DNA of 51,166 nucleotides, from assembly GCA_001797615.1 (NCBI GenBank), contig MGPV01000009.1, positions 1-51,166 on the forward strand. The letters run 5' to 3'. The position numbers and the translations under genes are program-made. The notes under the pieces are model-generated. The model made no database searches and had not been told where the DNA came from. It saw only the letters and a program-made list of their open reading frames with translations. The stretch is from Deltaproteobacteria bacterium GWC2_65_14. GTDB taxonomy: Bacteria > Desulfobacterota > Deferrimicrobia > Deferrimicrobiales > Deferrimicrobiaceae. Positions 1 through 9,151 of this stretch are shown here, in pieces; position 1 is the stretch's first letter, and every line of letters starts with the position of its first letter.

Positions 1-989
1 CCCTTATTCCCCAGGGCGAGGGAGGTCGACAGGGCGACCCAGCAGAGGAACCCGATGAGCAGTCCGGCGCCGATGCTTCTCCAGACCCCTCCCTTCCGGG
101 GAGACCGGAGGGCGACCGGCACGGCGAGCAGGCTCACGATCACGTTCAACAGCGGGTACGAGAGCTTCGCGTGCAGGTCCACCTCGTACCGGTGCACGTC
201 GTACCCCCGCTCCCGGGAATCCCGGACATAGTCGGACAGCTGGAAGTAGGTCATCTCCCCCGGCGGGGTCTCCCCGTCCAGGAAGGCCTGCATCGTCTCC
301 GGGAAGTCGAACCGCTGGATCCGGAACGGCTTGGCCTCCGCGTCTCCCGCGAAGATCCGCTCGCTCCCTTCGCCAAGCTCCCAGGCTCCCCCCTCCAGGA
401 AGATCGCGGTGCGGGCATCGACGCGCCGGACCGGGCGGAACCGCCCGTCGAGCTCGAAATACTGGAATCCGGACAGCTTCCGCCCCTGGGGGTCGACCAC
501 CTGGGCGGAGAGGATGCCGCCCGGCCCGCGGACCCAGTACCGGTTCAGGGAGAACTGGGCGTCGATCTTTCCGGGACGGACCCGGAGTCTGGCGATCTCC
601 CTCGCCTTCCGGTTTGCCCAGGGGACGAGGCTCTCCTGGGCGGACAGGGTGGCGCCGGCGAGGAGGGCGCAGCACAGGATCATCGGCGCCACGGCGCGCA
701 GGAGACTGATCCCCCCGGAAAAGAGAGCGGTGAACTCGTTCGCCCGGGCCCTCAGCGAAACGGTGATCAGTACCGCCAGCAGCACCGCGACCGGAGAGAT
801 CATGAGAAAGATGTTCGGCGCCCCGTACAGGTAGTACCGGAGGATTTCCCCTACGCTTGCCTGGTGCCTGAAGAACTCGTCCGCCCGGTCGACGAAGTCG
901 ATCACCAGGAACAGGACCAGAACCGCTCCGAGGCAGGCGGCCGCCATCCGGAGGAATTCCTTCAGCAGGTAGCGGGTGACGACCCTCAT
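1..989 (-). CDS. lptG: LptG, LPS export ABC permease (C-terminus cut by window edge)
   Basis: Inner-membrane permease of the LptB2FG transporter, which extracts lipopolysaccharide from the inner membrane. The 329 residues visible begin with a hydrophobic segment at about residues 14-34 and further membrane segments at about 55-80 and 95-112. A soluble periplasmic (beta-jellyroll-like) stretch follows, then more hydrophobic segments before the sequence runs off the window. This matches YjgP/YjgQ-family layout, and only some 20-30 residues should be missing. The ATG overlaps the lptF stop codon as ATGA, so the two subunits are coupled. Assignment as LptG rather than a second LptF rests on gene order and sequence impression. 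Confidence 0.9.
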   Translation of the reverse strand, partial: MRVVTRYLLKEFLRMAAACLGAVLVLFLVIDFVDRADEFFRHQASVGEILRYYLYGAPNIFLMISPVAVLLAVLITVSLRARANEFTALFSGGISLLRAVAPMILCCALLAGATLSAQESLVPWANRKAREIARLRVRPGKIDAQFSLNRYWVRGPGGILSAQVVDPQGRKLSGFQYFELDGRFRPVRRVDARTAIFLEGGAWELGEGSERIFAGDAEAKPFRIQRFDFPETMQAFLDGETPPGEMTYFQLSDYVRDSRERGYDVHRYEVDLHAKLSYPLLNVIVSLLAVPVALRSPRKGGVWRSIGAGLLIGFLCWVALSTSLALGNK

Positions 990-2119
990 CGCGATCCCCG
1001 GAGCCTCTCGAACAGGTTCGGAATCAGCACCAGCCGGGACTCGGAACGGACCAGGAACCAGCCCGCCAGAACGATCCCGACGGCATTGGGGGTCCACAAA
1101 AGAACTTCCATCACCCACGGCATGGTCGGTTCCAGCGCTCCCCCCGCGGCGAGGAAGATGTAGTACAGGAGAATCACCGCGACGGTCAGCGCGAGGGCCG
1201 GAGACTTCCCCCGCGCCCGCTGGGAAAGGCCCAGCGGAATGGCGAGAAGGCCGAAGGCGAAGCAGGAAGCGGCGAGCGAAAGGCGTCTGTGGAAGTGGTA
1301 CCGGAAGGAGGCGAAGCGGCCCGTTCCCCCCGTCTCCACGATCCGGGTCCACAACTGCGGGAGGGTGAGACGGCGCGGGGAGTCCCCGTCTTCGGGCCCG
1401 GAAGCCTCCCGGGGGAGACGGAACTCCATGCTGGAGAACGCCGCGAGACGGTACACTTCCGATTTCCGGTCTTCATGGTGGATGCTTCCCCGGGAGAGCA
1501 CGATCCCGAGGGGAGTGTCCCCCGCTTCCGGAAGGAACTCCCCCTCTTCCGCGAAGACGATCAGCGGGTCCTGCCTCTCCATGCGCTGGGAGAGCATCAC
1601 CCCCGTCATCCTCGTGCCGTCGGAGGAGACCCGGTCGGGAAACAGGAGAATGCCGGGGGCGATCTCCCGGAACACATGCTCCTCGGCGGCCGCCCCCGCC
1701 CGCAGCGAGACGATCCGGGCGATCGTCGCCTCGAGCTGCCGGTTCCCCCACGGAATTCCCGCCCAGCCGATGTAGAGATTTGCGAGGCCGGTCACGACGC
1801 TCACCAGCAGCACCGGGAGCACGAGCCCCCGCATCCCCACTCCCGCCGTGCGCAGGGCGGTCGTTTCCGAGTCGGAGGCGAGCCTCCCGAAGGCGAGCAA
1901 AATGGCCAGGAGCAGGGCCGCCGGGAGGGTGATCTGCAGAAAGGTGGGGAAGAGGCAGAGCAGCATCTTCCCGACGAGCTTCGCGGGGACCCCTTTCGCC
2001 ACCACGAGGTCGGCCAGCCTGGCGAACCGGTGGAGAAGGATGACCAGGCTGAAGGTGAACAGGCCGATCAGGTACGGCCCCGAGATCTCGGCCAGGAGAT
2101 ACCGGTGGATGACCTTCAT
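986..2119 (-). CDS. lptF: LptF, LPS export ABC permease
   Basis: Partner permease of LptG in the lipopolysaccharide transporter. 377 aa, the usual family length. N-terminal membrane segments lie at about residues 12-35 and 50-75, a periplasmic domain in the middle, and three hydrophobic segments near the C-terminus. The start at MKVIHRYLL is the family-typical N-terminus; an upstream in-frame ATG would add 11 residues. No Shine-Dalgarno is visible before this ATG, and a perfect TATAAT lies only 8 bases upstream, which raises the possibility of a leaderless message. First gene of an lptF-lptG operon divergent from ribF. Confidence 0.95.
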   Translation of the reverse strand: MKVIHRYLLAEISGPYLIGLFTFSLVILLHRFARLADLVVAKGVPAKLVGKMLLCLFPTFLQITLPAALLLAILLAFGRLASDSETTALRTAGVGMRGLVLPVLLVSVVTGLANLYIGWAGIPWGNRQLEATIARIVSLRAGAAAEEHVFREIAPGILLFPDRVSSDGTRMTGVMLSQRMERQDPLIVFAEEGEFLPEAGDTPLGIVLSRGSIHHEDRKSEVYRLAAFSSMEFRLPREASGPEDGDSPRRLTLPQLWTRIVETGGTGRFASFRYHFHRRLSLAASCFAFGLLAIPLGLSQRARGKSPALALTVAVILLYYIFLAAGGALEPTMPWVMEVLLWTPNAVGIVLAGWFLVRSESRLVLIPNLFERLRGSR

Positions 2120-2126
2120 GCGCCCG

Positions 2127-2132
2127 ATTATA
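2127..2132 (-). promoter_or_regulatory. Candidate -10 box for lptF
   Basis: On the minus strand the sequence reads TATAAT, a perfect sigma-70 -10 element, 8 bases before the lptF ATG. The corresponding -35 region (about 2150-2157) is poor. Transcription from it would begin at or next to the start codon. Confidence 0.4.
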
Positions 2133-2256
2133 CCTTCGGGAAGGGCCGGCATGACGACATTTCCGGGGGATGCGGAGGAATACGGATGTAGTATCCTACA
2201 AGTCGGGGGACCTGCCGGGGCATGAGCGGGAGGCCCCCGGGAAAGAGGCGGCGAAG

Positions 2257-3234
2257 ATGATCGTGGTGCGAGGATCCTCCGCGTTTTCGTCCCGGCAGGG
2301 CGTTTCGCTGACGGTCGGGAACTTCGACGGAGTGCATCTCGGGCACCAGGAGCTGCTCCGGCGGACCGTCGACCTGGCAAAACGGGAAGGAACGGTCTCG
2401 GTCGCCCTCACCTTCTCGCCCCATCCGGTCCGGTATTTCTCCCCCGGCGCCCGCTTCTACGAGATCACGACCGGGGAGGAGAGGGCGGCGCTCATCGCCG
2501 CCGCGGGGATCGACGCGCTGGTGGTGGAGTCCTTCGACGAGGGGATCGGGCGGATGTCCCCGGAGGAGTTCGGGCGGGAGATCCTCTCCCGGAGGCTTTC
2601 CGCCCGCTGGGTGACGGTGGGATACGATTTCACGTTCGGGAAAAGCCGGAGCGGTTCCCCGTCCGAGCTCCGTCGGATCGGACAGGAGGCCGGGTTCGAG
2701 GTCTGCGTCGTCCCCCCCGTCCTCCGCGGCGGACTCATCGTCAGCTCCACCCGGATCCGGGACCTGCTCCTGGCGGGCAGGGTGCGCGAGGCGGAGGAGC
2801 TTCTGAGTCGCCCCTTCGTGCTGTCGGGGCCGGTGGTGACCGGCGCGGGGCGCGGGAAGAAGCTGGGGTTTCCCACCGCGAACGTCCGGTTCTCGCAGGA
2901 GCTGGTCCCCCTGCCCGGGGTCTATGTCGTGGAGGCGGAGGTCGACGGCGCGCTGCACCGGTCGGTGGCGAACGTGGGGTTCTCCCCGACCTTCGGGGAA
3001 AACTCTCTGGGGCTTGAGGTGTACCTGATCGACTTCGAGCGGGATCTCTACGGGAACCAGGTTGCCGTCCACTTCCGGGACCGGATCCGGGACGAGCGGA
3101 AGTTCAAGACGGTCTCCGACCTCGCGCGCCAGATCGAGGCGGACGTCCGCTTCGCCCGGGAGGCGAAATATCCCAGAAGAAGACCCCTTGGAGGGAGGGA
3201 GGAGTCGGCCGGGGCGGGAGGCTCTCCGGCATGA
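2257..3234 (+). CDS. ribF: Bifunctional riboflavin kinase/FAD synthetase
   Basis: Makes FMN from riboflavin and then FAD from FMN plus ATP. 325 aa. The N-terminal nucleotidyltransferase domain shows GNFDGVHLGH at residues 21-30 and the SSTRIR motif near 163-168. The C-terminal riboflavin kinase domain shows GRGKKLGFPTAN at about 198-209. The start was chosen at the ATG preceded by GAAAGAGG; the reading frame is open 29 codons further upstream but that stretch is unlike the family. No FMN riboswitch is visible upstream. Its stop overlaps the start of the protease gene as ATGA. The last 20 or so residues are low-complexity. Confidence 0.95.
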   Translation: MIVVRGSSAFSSRQGVSLTVGNFDGVHLGHQELLRRTVDLAKREGTVSVALTFSPHPVRYFSPGARFYEITTGEERAALIAAAGIDALVVESFDEGIGRMSPEEFGREILSRRLSARWVTVGYDFTFGKSRSGSPSELRRIGQEAGFEVCVVPPVLRGGLIVSSTRIRDLLLAGRVREAEELLSRPFVLSGPVVTGAGRGKKLGFPTANVRFSQELVPLPGVYVVEAEVDGALHRSVANVGFSPTFGENSLGLEVYLIDFERDLYGNQVAVHFRDRIRDERKFKTVSDLARQIEADVRFAREAKYPRRRPLGGREESAGAGGSPA

Positions 3235-4637
3235 AAGGCCTTTTTCCGGCGCTGCTCGCCCTCTGCGCCTTCCTCCTTCTTGCCGCCTGTTCCCCCGGGG
3301 GAGGCGACCCCTCCCGGAACCTGCCGGACGTCGCCGCGCTGCAGCAGGCGTTCGTCGGGGCGGTCGAGCGGGCGGTTCCGGCGGTGGTGAACATCCGGAC
3401 GGTCACGCGGTATCCGCTCCGGGGGCCGTCGGGTCCCCGGTCCGGGAGGGAGGAGATCCAGGACTACCTCCGGGACATGCTCGAGGAGAACGGGGGATTC
3501 CGGGAGAACTCCCTCGGGTCCGGCGTCATCGTGGGGGAAGACGGCCTGATCGTGACGAACGAGCATGTCATCCTGGACGCCGACGAGATCGTCGTCCGGC
3601 TGGCCGACCGCTCCGAGTACCGCGCGAAGGTGATCGGCGCAGACTCGCGGACCGACATCGCGCTCCTCCGGATCCAGCCTTCCCGGAAGCTTCCCGTGGT
3701 TGTCCTCGGGGATTCCTCCCGCCTCCGGGTCGGGGAGTGGGCCATCGCGGTGGGGAATCCCTTCGGGCTGGAGAGCACCGTGACCGTGGGCGTGATCAGC
3801 GCGACGGGGCGGACCGATCCGGGAAACGACTCCGTCTCCGAGTTGATCCAGACCGACGCTTCCATCAACCCCGGAAACTCCGGAGGCCCGCTCCTGAACA
3901 CGCGGGGGGAGGTGATCGGGATCAACTCCTCGATGGTGAGCGCGGGGCAGGGGATCGGCTTCGCGATTCCGATCAACACGGTGCTCGCGATCGAGGAGGA
4001 ACTGGCGCGCAGCGGGACGGTTCGCCGCGGATGGCTCGGGGTCGGCATCCAGCCGCTGACCGGGGACCTGGCGGAATCGTTCGGCGCCCGGGGGGAGGCC
4101 GGGGTTCTCGTGAACCGGGTCTTCCCGGACAGCCCGGCCTCCGCCGGGGGCCTTCGCGGGGGGGACATCGTGATCGCCTTCAACGGCGCGGCGGTCAAGG
4201 GGGTGAAGGAGTTCCAGAAGCAGGTCGCCTCCGCATCCCCGGGAGACCCGGTGACGCTGGAGATTCTGCGGGAAGGGAAGCGGATGTCGGCCCGGGCCGT
4301 CGTCGCCGAGATGGACGCGCCGGCGCCGCGTCGCGCCTCGAAAAAGGTTCCGCTGGACCCCTGGGGGCTGTACGTCACCGGGATCCCGAGGAAGGTCCTG
4401 CGCGGGATGGAAATCGAAGGCGGGGTGGAGGTGGCGACGGCCGACCCGTCGGGTCCTGCGGGGAGAGGAGGAGTGCGCGAGGGAGACATCCTGCTGCGGA
4501 TCAACCGGGAGCCGGTGACGGGGATCGCCGCCTACCGGAAGATCCTCGCGAAGCTTCCCGCCGGGAAGATGGTGTCGGTCCTGGTGCTGCGGGAGGGCGG
4601 ACAGATGTATCTGGCGTTCCGGAACAAAGACCGGTAA
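3231..4637 (+). CDS. HtrA/DegP-type serine protease, predicted lipoprotein
   Basis: Periplasmic quality-control protease. 468 aa. The N-terminus is a lipoprotein signal with lipobox LAAC, giving lipidated Cys20, whereas many DegP proteins are soluble. The trypsin-like domain has His112 (TNEHV), Asp142 (RTDIALL) and Ser217 (NPGNSGGP), the full catalytic triad. Two PDZ domains follow at about 250-345 and 370-460; the second is more divergent. The gene overlaps ribF by four bases. Membrane anchoring is inferred only from the lipobox; residues +2/+3 (Ser-Pro) would favour the outer membrane under E. coli Lol rules, which may not apply here. Confidence 0.93.
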   Translation: MKGLFPALLALCAFLLLAACSPGGGDPSRNLPDVAALQQAFVGAVERAVPAVVNIRTVTRYPLRGPSGPRSGREEIQDYLRDMLEENGGFRENSLGSGVIVGEDGLIVTNEHVILDADEIVVRLADRSEYRAKVIGADSRTDIALLRIQPSRKLPVVVLGDSSRLRVGEWAIAVGNPFGLESTVTVGVISATGRTDPGNDSVSELIQTDASINPGNSGGPLLNTRGEVIGINSSMVSAGQGIGFAIPINTVLAIEEELARSGTVRRGWLGVGIQPLTGDLAESFGARGEAGVLVNRVFPDSPASAGGLRGGDIVIAFNGAAVKGVKEFQKQVASASPGDPVTLEILREGKRMSARAVVAEMDAPAPRRASKKVPLDPWGLYVTGIPRKVLRGMEIEGGVEVATADPSGPAGRGGVREGDILLRINREPVTGIAAYRKILAKLPAGKMVSVLVLREGGQMYLAFRNKDR

Positions 4638-4677
4638 AAAGGAAGGGAAGACACGGGATCGCCCAAGGAGGGGAGAG

Positions 4678-4944
4678 ATGGGGGTCGTGAAGGATCCTGA
4701 TGTGGCCCGCCGGATCGCGCGGGCCGTCGTTTCGGACATCGCGCTCTACAACTCGAAGAAGGTGGAGGAGGGGATCGCGAACGACAACCTGTTCGACCTG
4801 CTCCGGGACGAGATCGAGGAGGGGCGCAGCTACTATCTGAGCCGGGTCGACCCCGAGGTCGTGCAGAGCACGAACTTCTTCAACCGGGCGCTCGTCGACC
4901 TCCTCGTGAAGCCGGCGGGCCGGATCCCCTCCAGGGTCTGGTAG
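4678..4944 (+). CDS. Small conserved-looking protein of unknown function
   Basis: 88 aa, with a strong AAGGAGGGG ribosome binding site a few bases before the ATG, so a real gene is likely. The protein is mostly predicted helical and charged (ARRIARAVVSDIALYN, then LRDEIEEG), with no signal peptide or membrane segment. It resembles small proteins I recall from Geobacter and Myxococcus-like genomes that share a 'VSDIxLYN' core, but no function is known to me. It lies between the protease and the pseudouridine synthase genes in the same direction. Confidence 0.75.
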   Translation: MGVVKDPDVARRIARAVVSDIALYNSKKVEEGIANDNLFDLLRDEIEEGRSYYLSRVDPEVVQSTNFFNRALVDLLVKPAGRIPSRVW

Positions 4945-4979
4945 CCGCCGCCGGGCGGCCGCCCGGCGCGCAAGGCGTC

Positions 4980-5966
4980 TTGACGGAGATCCGCAGGATC
5001 CAGGTTTCCCCGGAACGCGCGGGAGAGCGGCTGGACCGCTTCCTCTCCGAGTCCCTTCCCGGCGTTTCCCGTTCCCGAGCACGCAATCTCATCGACGAGG
5101 GGCACGTCACCGTCCGGGGAAAGGCCGCGCGTCCTTCCGCGCGCGTCCGGGAAGGGGAGGAGATCGCGGTCCGCATTCCGCCGCCGCGACCCATGGAGCT
5201 GCTTCCCGAGGACCTCCCGGTGAAGGTGCTGTTCCAGGATCCCCACCTGATGGTGGTGGAGAAGCCGGCCGGGATGGTGGTCCATCCTTCGCCCGGGCAT
5301 CCGGGCGGCACGCTGGTCCATGCGCTCCTCTCCCGCGCCGACCGCCTTTCCGGGATCGGCGGGGTGGAGCGGCCCGGCATCGTCCACCGGCTGGACCGCG
5401 ACACCTCCGGCATTCTCGTGGTGGCCAAGCACGACGCGGCCCATGCGAAGCTGTCCGCGCAGCTGGCGACCCGCAACATGGCGCGCCTCTACCGGGGGAT
5501 CGTCTGGGGAAGGCCGCCGGAGGCATCCGGCATCGTCCGCACCCGGATCGGGAGGCACCCCGTGCACCGGAAGAAGATGGCGGTACTCCCGGAACCGGGC
5601 GGGGAGAGCGGTTCCGCCCGCGGGCGCTCCCCCGGGCGCGCCGCGGTGTCCCGGTACCGCTGGATCGAATCGTTCGGCCCCTGCTCCCTGGTGGAGTTCC
5701 GGCTCGAGACCGGCAGGACGCATCAGATCCGCGTCCACTGCAGGCATCTGTCCTGCCCGATCGTCGGGGACGACGTCTACGGGAGGTCCCGGGAGGTGCG
5801 CCTCGCGGGAGTTCCGCCCTTCCGGGTCTCCCGGTTCCTTCTCCATGCGTGCCATCTGGGGTTTTCCCATCCCCTCACCGGGGAATGGCTGGAATTCTCG
5901 GTGGAGGATCCCCCGGAGTTCGCGCGGTTCCGGGAGTCCCTTCTGCGGGAAGGGGAACCGGGATGA
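4980..5966 (+). CDS. rluD: RluD-type 23S rRNA pseudouridine synthase
   Basis: Isomerises uridine to pseudouridine, probably in 23S rRNA. 328 aa, with an N-terminal S4 RNA-binding domain (residues 8-70) and an RluA-family catalytic domain. The catalytic motif HRLDRDTSG places the nucleophile at Asp139, and the RTHQIRVH motif is present. The start is TTG with no good alternative ATG. An insertion of about 20 Gly/Ser/Arg-rich residues lies around 206-222. The next gene starts inside its stop codon (ATGA), a pairing of rluD and pgeF seen in many bacteria. RluD versus RluC-type specificity cannot be settled from sequence alone. Confidence 0.9.
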   Translation: MTEIRRIQVSPERAGERLDRFLSESLPGVSRSRARNLIDEGHVTVRGKAARPSARVREGEEIAVRIPPPRPMELLPEDLPVKVLFQDPHLMVVEKPAGMVVHPSPGHPGGTLVHALLSRADRLSGIGGVERPGIVHRLDRDTSGILVVAKHDAAHAKLSAQLATRNMARLYRGIVWGRPPEASGIVRTRIGRHPVHRKKMAVLPEPGGESGSARGRSPGRAAVSRYRWIESFGPCSLVEFRLETGRTHQIRVHCRHLSCPIVGDDVYGRSREVRLAGVPPFRVSRFLLHACHLGFSHPLTGEWLEFSVEDPPEFARFRESLLREGEPG

Positions 5967-6724
5967 TCCTTCCCCGGATGGTCCAGTCCCCCCTGCTCCG
6001 CTCCGCATCGGGGGTCTTCCACGTCTTCCAGGGGATCGACCCGCAGCCCGGGAGGGGCGAGGAAGAGAGGCTGCGCGCGGTATTCTGCGTGCCCCCCGAC
6101 AGGGTGGGAACCCTGCTGCAGGTCCACTCCGGGACCGCCCTGGAGATGGAGGAGGGAGACGCCTGGGACGGACGCCGCGCGGGGGACGCCCTGTGGACCG
6201 CCGTCCCCGGTACGGGCGCCGGCGTGTACACCGCGGACTGCGTGCCCGTCCTGCTCGCGCATCCCGGCGTGCCCGTGTGCGCCGCGATCCATGCCGGCTG
6301 GCGGGGGCTCGCCGCGGACGTGATCGGGGAGGCGGTGCGCGCCATCGCCGCGCGGTTCGGGAGCTCCGCGACGGACCGGATCCTCGCCGCCGCCGGTCCC
6401 TCCGCCCGGGGGTGCTGCTACGAGATCGGGGAGGAGGTGGCGGATCTCCTGGCCCCCCTGCCCGGCGGGGGCAGGCACCTGCGGAAGGGAGGGGCGCCGG
6501 GGAAGTGGACCGCCGACCTTCCCTCGCTCGCCGCGGAGGCGCTCGTCGTTTCCGGGATTCCCCGGGATCGCCTGGAGATCGCCGGCCCCTGCACGGTGTG
6601 CAGCCGCGCGTTCCATTCCTGGCGGAGGGAAAAGTCCTTGACCGGCCGCCAGCTAAGCTTTATCTATATTGCTGGACCCCCCGGCGGAGGGGCCGATCCC
6701 CGAAGATCCGGAAGACTCCGGTGA
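5963..6724 (+). CDS. pgeF: PgeF/YfiH family peptidoglycan editing/laccase-domain protein
   Basis: Member of the YfiH (DUF152, 'multi-copper polyphenol oxidase') family, which in E. coli removes mis-incorporated L-Ser from UDP-MurNAc peptides; purine nucleoside phosphorylase-like activity is also reported for relatives. 253 aa. The zinc-type ligands are visible: His55 in LQVHSG, Cys93 in TADCVPVL and His110 in IHAGWRG. The start overlaps the rluD stop. The last ~15 residues, after the usual C-terminal TGRQLSF, are Gly/Pro/Arg-rich and probably a tail. Confidence 0.88.
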   Translation: MILPRMVQSPLLRSASGVFHVFQGIDPQPGRGEEERLRAVFCVPPDRVGTLLQVHSGTALEMEEGDAWDGRRAGDALWTAVPGTGAGVYTADCVPVLLAHPGVPVCAAIHAGWRGLAADVIGEAVRAIAARFGSSATDRILAAAGPSARGCCYEIGEEVADLLAPLPGGGRHLRKGGAPGKWTADLPSLAAEALVVSGIPRDRLEIAGPCTVCSRAFHSWRREKSLTGRQLSFIYIAGPPGGGADPRRSGRLR

Positions 6725-6760
6725 GCGGCGGACCGGGAGGGATGCGGATGGGGATTTTCC

Positions 6761-6790
6761 TTGACATCCGGAATCCCCGGGGCGGAAAAT
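6761..6790 (+). promoter_or_regulatory. Candidate sigma-70 promoter for rho
   Basis: A perfect TTGACA at 6761-6766 is followed after 18 bases by GAAAAT, a 4/6 match to the -10 consensus. The predicted message would have a leader of about 100 bases before rho, consistent with the leader-dependent autoregulation known for rho elsewhere. Confidence 0.5.
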
Positions 6791-6899
6791 GAATCATAAG
6801 GTCGGATGAGTCGCCTGCCGGAGTGTTTCCACCCAATCGTTGACCACAGACACCATGTCGGGAAATCCGCACAGGATCATCGTATCCAGGAGAACATGC

Positions 6900-8147
6900 A
6901 TGAATCTGAAAGAGCTGAAGGCCATGCGGATCGGGGACCTTACCGAAATCGCGAAAAGCCTCCACGTGGACGGGGCGGCCGGGCTGAAGAAGCAGGAGCT
7001 GATCTTCGCCATCCTGCAGGCCCAGACCGACCAGGAAGTCGTCGTGTCGGGAGAAGGGGTGCTCGAGGTGCTCCCGGACGGGTACGGGTTCCTCCGCTCG
7101 CCGGACTCGAACTACCTCCCCGGCCCCGACGACATCTACGTGTCCCCCTCCCAGATCCGCCGGTTCGCCCTCCGGACGGGAGACACCGTGACCGGACAGA
7201 TCCGCTCTCCCAAGGGGGACGAGCGCTACTTCGCCCTCCTGAAGGTGGAGAAGATCAACACCGAGGATCCGGAGGTCAGCAAGGACAAGATCATCTTCGA
7301 CAACCTGACCCCGCTCTATCCGCAGGAAAAGTTCATGATGGAGCATGTCCACGACAACTACTCGACGCGGGTCATCGACCTCATGGCGCCGATCGGCATG
7401 GGGCAGCGGGCGCTGATCACCTCCCCGCCGCGCGCCGGGAAGACGATCATCCTCCAGAACATCGCGAACGCCCTCTCGAAGAACCACCCCGAGGTCGTCC
7501 TCATCGTCCTGCTCATCGACGAGCGGCCCGAGGAAGTCACCGACATGCAGCGCAGCGTGAAGGGGGAGGTGATCTCCTCGACCTTCGACGAGCCGGCCCA
7601 GCGGCACGTGCAGGTGGCCGAGATGGTGCTGGAGAAGGCCAAGCGCCTCGTGGAGCACAAGAAGGACGTGGTGATCCTCCTGGACAGCGTCACCCGGCTG
7701 GCGCGGGCCTACAACGCCGTCGTCCCGCCGTCGGGCAAGGTGCTCTCGGGCGGGGTGGACGCGAACGCGCTCCAGAAGCCGAAGCGGTTCTTCGGCGCTG
7801 CACGGAACATCGAGGAGGGGGGATCGCTGACCATCATCGCCACCGCCCTCATCGAGACCGGGAGCCGGATGGACGAGGTGATCTTCGAGGAGTTCAAGGG
7901 AACGGGGAACATGGAGCTGGTCCTCGACCGGAAGATCTCGGAGAAGCGGATCTTCCCGGCCATCGACATCAACAAGTCGGGGACGAGGAAGGAGGAGCTC
8001 CTGCTGGAGAAGAGCGTCCTCCAGAGGATCTGGGTCCTGCGGAAGTTCCTCTCCCCGCTCTCCCCGGCGGAAAGCATGGAGTTCCTCCTGGACAAGATCT
8101 CCAAGACGAAGACGAACAAGGAATTCCTCGAATCGATGAATACGTAA
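6900..8147 (+). CDS. rho: Transcription termination factor Rho
   Basis: Hexameric RNA-dependent ATPase that ends transcription of untranslated RNA. 415 aa, standard length, with no large insertion between RNA-binding and ATPase domains. The N-terminal helical domain begins MNLKELKAM; the cold-shock-like RNA-binding domain covers about residues 48-120 (GYGFLRS motif); Walker A (PPRAGKT) is at 176-182 and the Walker B aspartate lies in [10 protein letters not shown]. The start was chosen at the ATG behind AGGAGA that gives the family-typical N-terminus; a TTG 20 codons upstream is in frame but less likely. Confidence 0.97.
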   Translation: MNLKELKAMRIGDLTEIAKSLHVDGAAGLKKQELIFAILQAQTDQEVVVSGEGVLEVLPDGYGFLRSPDSNYLPGPDDIYVSPSQIRRFALRTGDTVTGQIRSPKGDERYFALLKVEKINTEDPEVSKDKIIFDNLTPLYPQEKFMMEHVHDNYSTRVIDLMAPIGMGQRALITSPPRAGKTIILQNIANALSKNHPEVVLIVLLIDERPEEVTDMQRSVKGEVISSTFDEPAQRHVQVAEMVLEKAKRLVEHKKDVVILLDSVTRLARAYNAVVPPSGKVLSGGVDANALQKPKRFFGAARNIEEGGSLTIIATALIETGSRMDEVIFEEFKGTGNMELVLDRKISEKRIFPAIDINKSGTRKEELLLEKSVLQRIWVLRKFLSPLSPAESMEFLLDKISKTKTNKEFLESMNT

Positions 8148-8178
8148 GGCTCGACCCCGCGAGAGGAGCCATGGTCCC

Positions 8179-8382
8179 ATGAGGGAAAACATCCACCCGA
8201 ACTACGTGAAGTCGGCCGTGAAGTGCGCCTGCGGCAACACCTTCGAGACCGAGTCGACGGTTCCGGAGATCAAGGTCGCCATCTGCGCGAACTGCCACCC
8301 CTTCTTCACCGGCAAGCAGAAGCTGATCGACACCGCGGGCCGGATCGAGAAGTTCGAGAAGAAGTACAGGAAGGTCCGCTAG
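8179..8382 (+). CDS. rpmE: Ribosomal protein bL31 (zinc form)
   Basis: Large-subunit ribosomal protein. 67 aa with the four zinc ligands Cys16, Cys18, Cys36 and Cys39 (CAC and CANC), so this is the zinc-containing C+ type. Located directly after rho, the usual placement. A GAGAGGAG ribosome binding site precedes the ATG. Confidence 0.96.
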   Translation: MRENIHPNYVKSAVKCACGNTFETESTVPEIKVAICANCHPFFTGKQKLIDTAGRIEKFEKKYRKVR

Positions 8383-8404
8383 AAGGCGCCGCCCCCAATT
8401 TTCC

Positions 8405-9121
8405 GTGAACGTCCTCCTCCTGCAGTGCACCCCGGAGCCCGAGCGGCTGGTGGCCCTTGCCGCCCGTCTCTGCTACTCGCCGGCGACCATCGGCGACCTG
8501 CGGGAGGAGATCACCCGGAAGGATGTCCGCAGCCTCGTCCGGCGGGTTCTCTCGATGGGGCACGCCTCCGTCCTCGAGCATGTCGCCTTCACCTTCGGCG
8601 TGGAGGGGATCTCCCGGGCCGCTTCCCATCAGCTCGTGCGCCACAGGATCGCCTCCTACTCCCAGCAGAGCCAGCGGTACGTCTCCTCCGACTTCGGGTA
8701 CGTGGTTCCAAAGGCGCTCCGGGACGGGAATCCGGGCGGCGGGAAGGGCCGGCTGGCGGGGCGGTTCGAGCGGCACATGCGGCAGAGCTCGGCGCTCTAC
8801 GGGGAGATGCTCCGCGGGGGGATCCCGGCGGAGGACGCCCGCTTCGTGCTCCCGAACGCCACGGAGACGAAGATCCTGGTGACGATGAACGCCCGGGAGC
8901 TGCATCACTTCTTCTCGCTGCGCCTCTGCCGCCGCGCCCAGTGGGAGATCCGGGAGATGGCGGGGCGGATGCTCGCGATCGCCCGGGAGCAGGCCCCCCT
9001 GCTCTTCGAGAAGGCGGGCCCGGGGTGTGTCCGCGGCCGCTGCCCCGAGGGGGAGATGAGCTGCGGGGACCCGAAGGGGGTCCGGGCGGAAATCGCGGCC
9101 CTGGGGAAGGGGTCCCCGTGA
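8405..9121 (+). CDS. thyX: Flavin-dependent thymidylate synthase ThyX
   Basis: Makes dTMP from dUMP using FAD and methylene-tetrahydrofolate, in place of ThyA. 238 aa, starting with GTG. The signature RHRxxSxxxxSxRY is present as RHR at residues 79-81 with Ser84, Ser89, Arg91 and Tyr92. The usual asparagine of the signature is replaced (YSQQS). No obvious Shine-Dalgarno is seen. Its presence suggests, but does not prove, that the genome lacks thyA. Confidence 0.94.
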   Translation: MNVLLLQCTPEPERLVALAARLCYSPATIGDLREEITRKDVRSLVRRVLSMGHASVLEHVAFTFGVEGISRAASHQLVRHRIASYSQQSQRYVSSDFGYVVPKALRDGNPGGGKGRLAGRFERHMRQSSALYGEMLRGGIPAEDARFVLPNATETKILVTMNARELHHFFSLRLCRRAQWEIREMAGRMLAIAREQAPLLFEKAGPGCVRGRCPEGEMSCGDPKGVRAEIAALGKGSP

Positions 9122-9151
9122 GAACGCCTACGAGAATGCCGGAGGTCGCCG

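Noticed and set aside
2120-2256. Possible FMN riboswitch upstream of ribF
   Set aside because: The divergent intergenic region is only 137 bases and lacks the conserved RFN core; only a small TGTAG/CTACA inverted repeat (2187-2200) is visible, too short to name.
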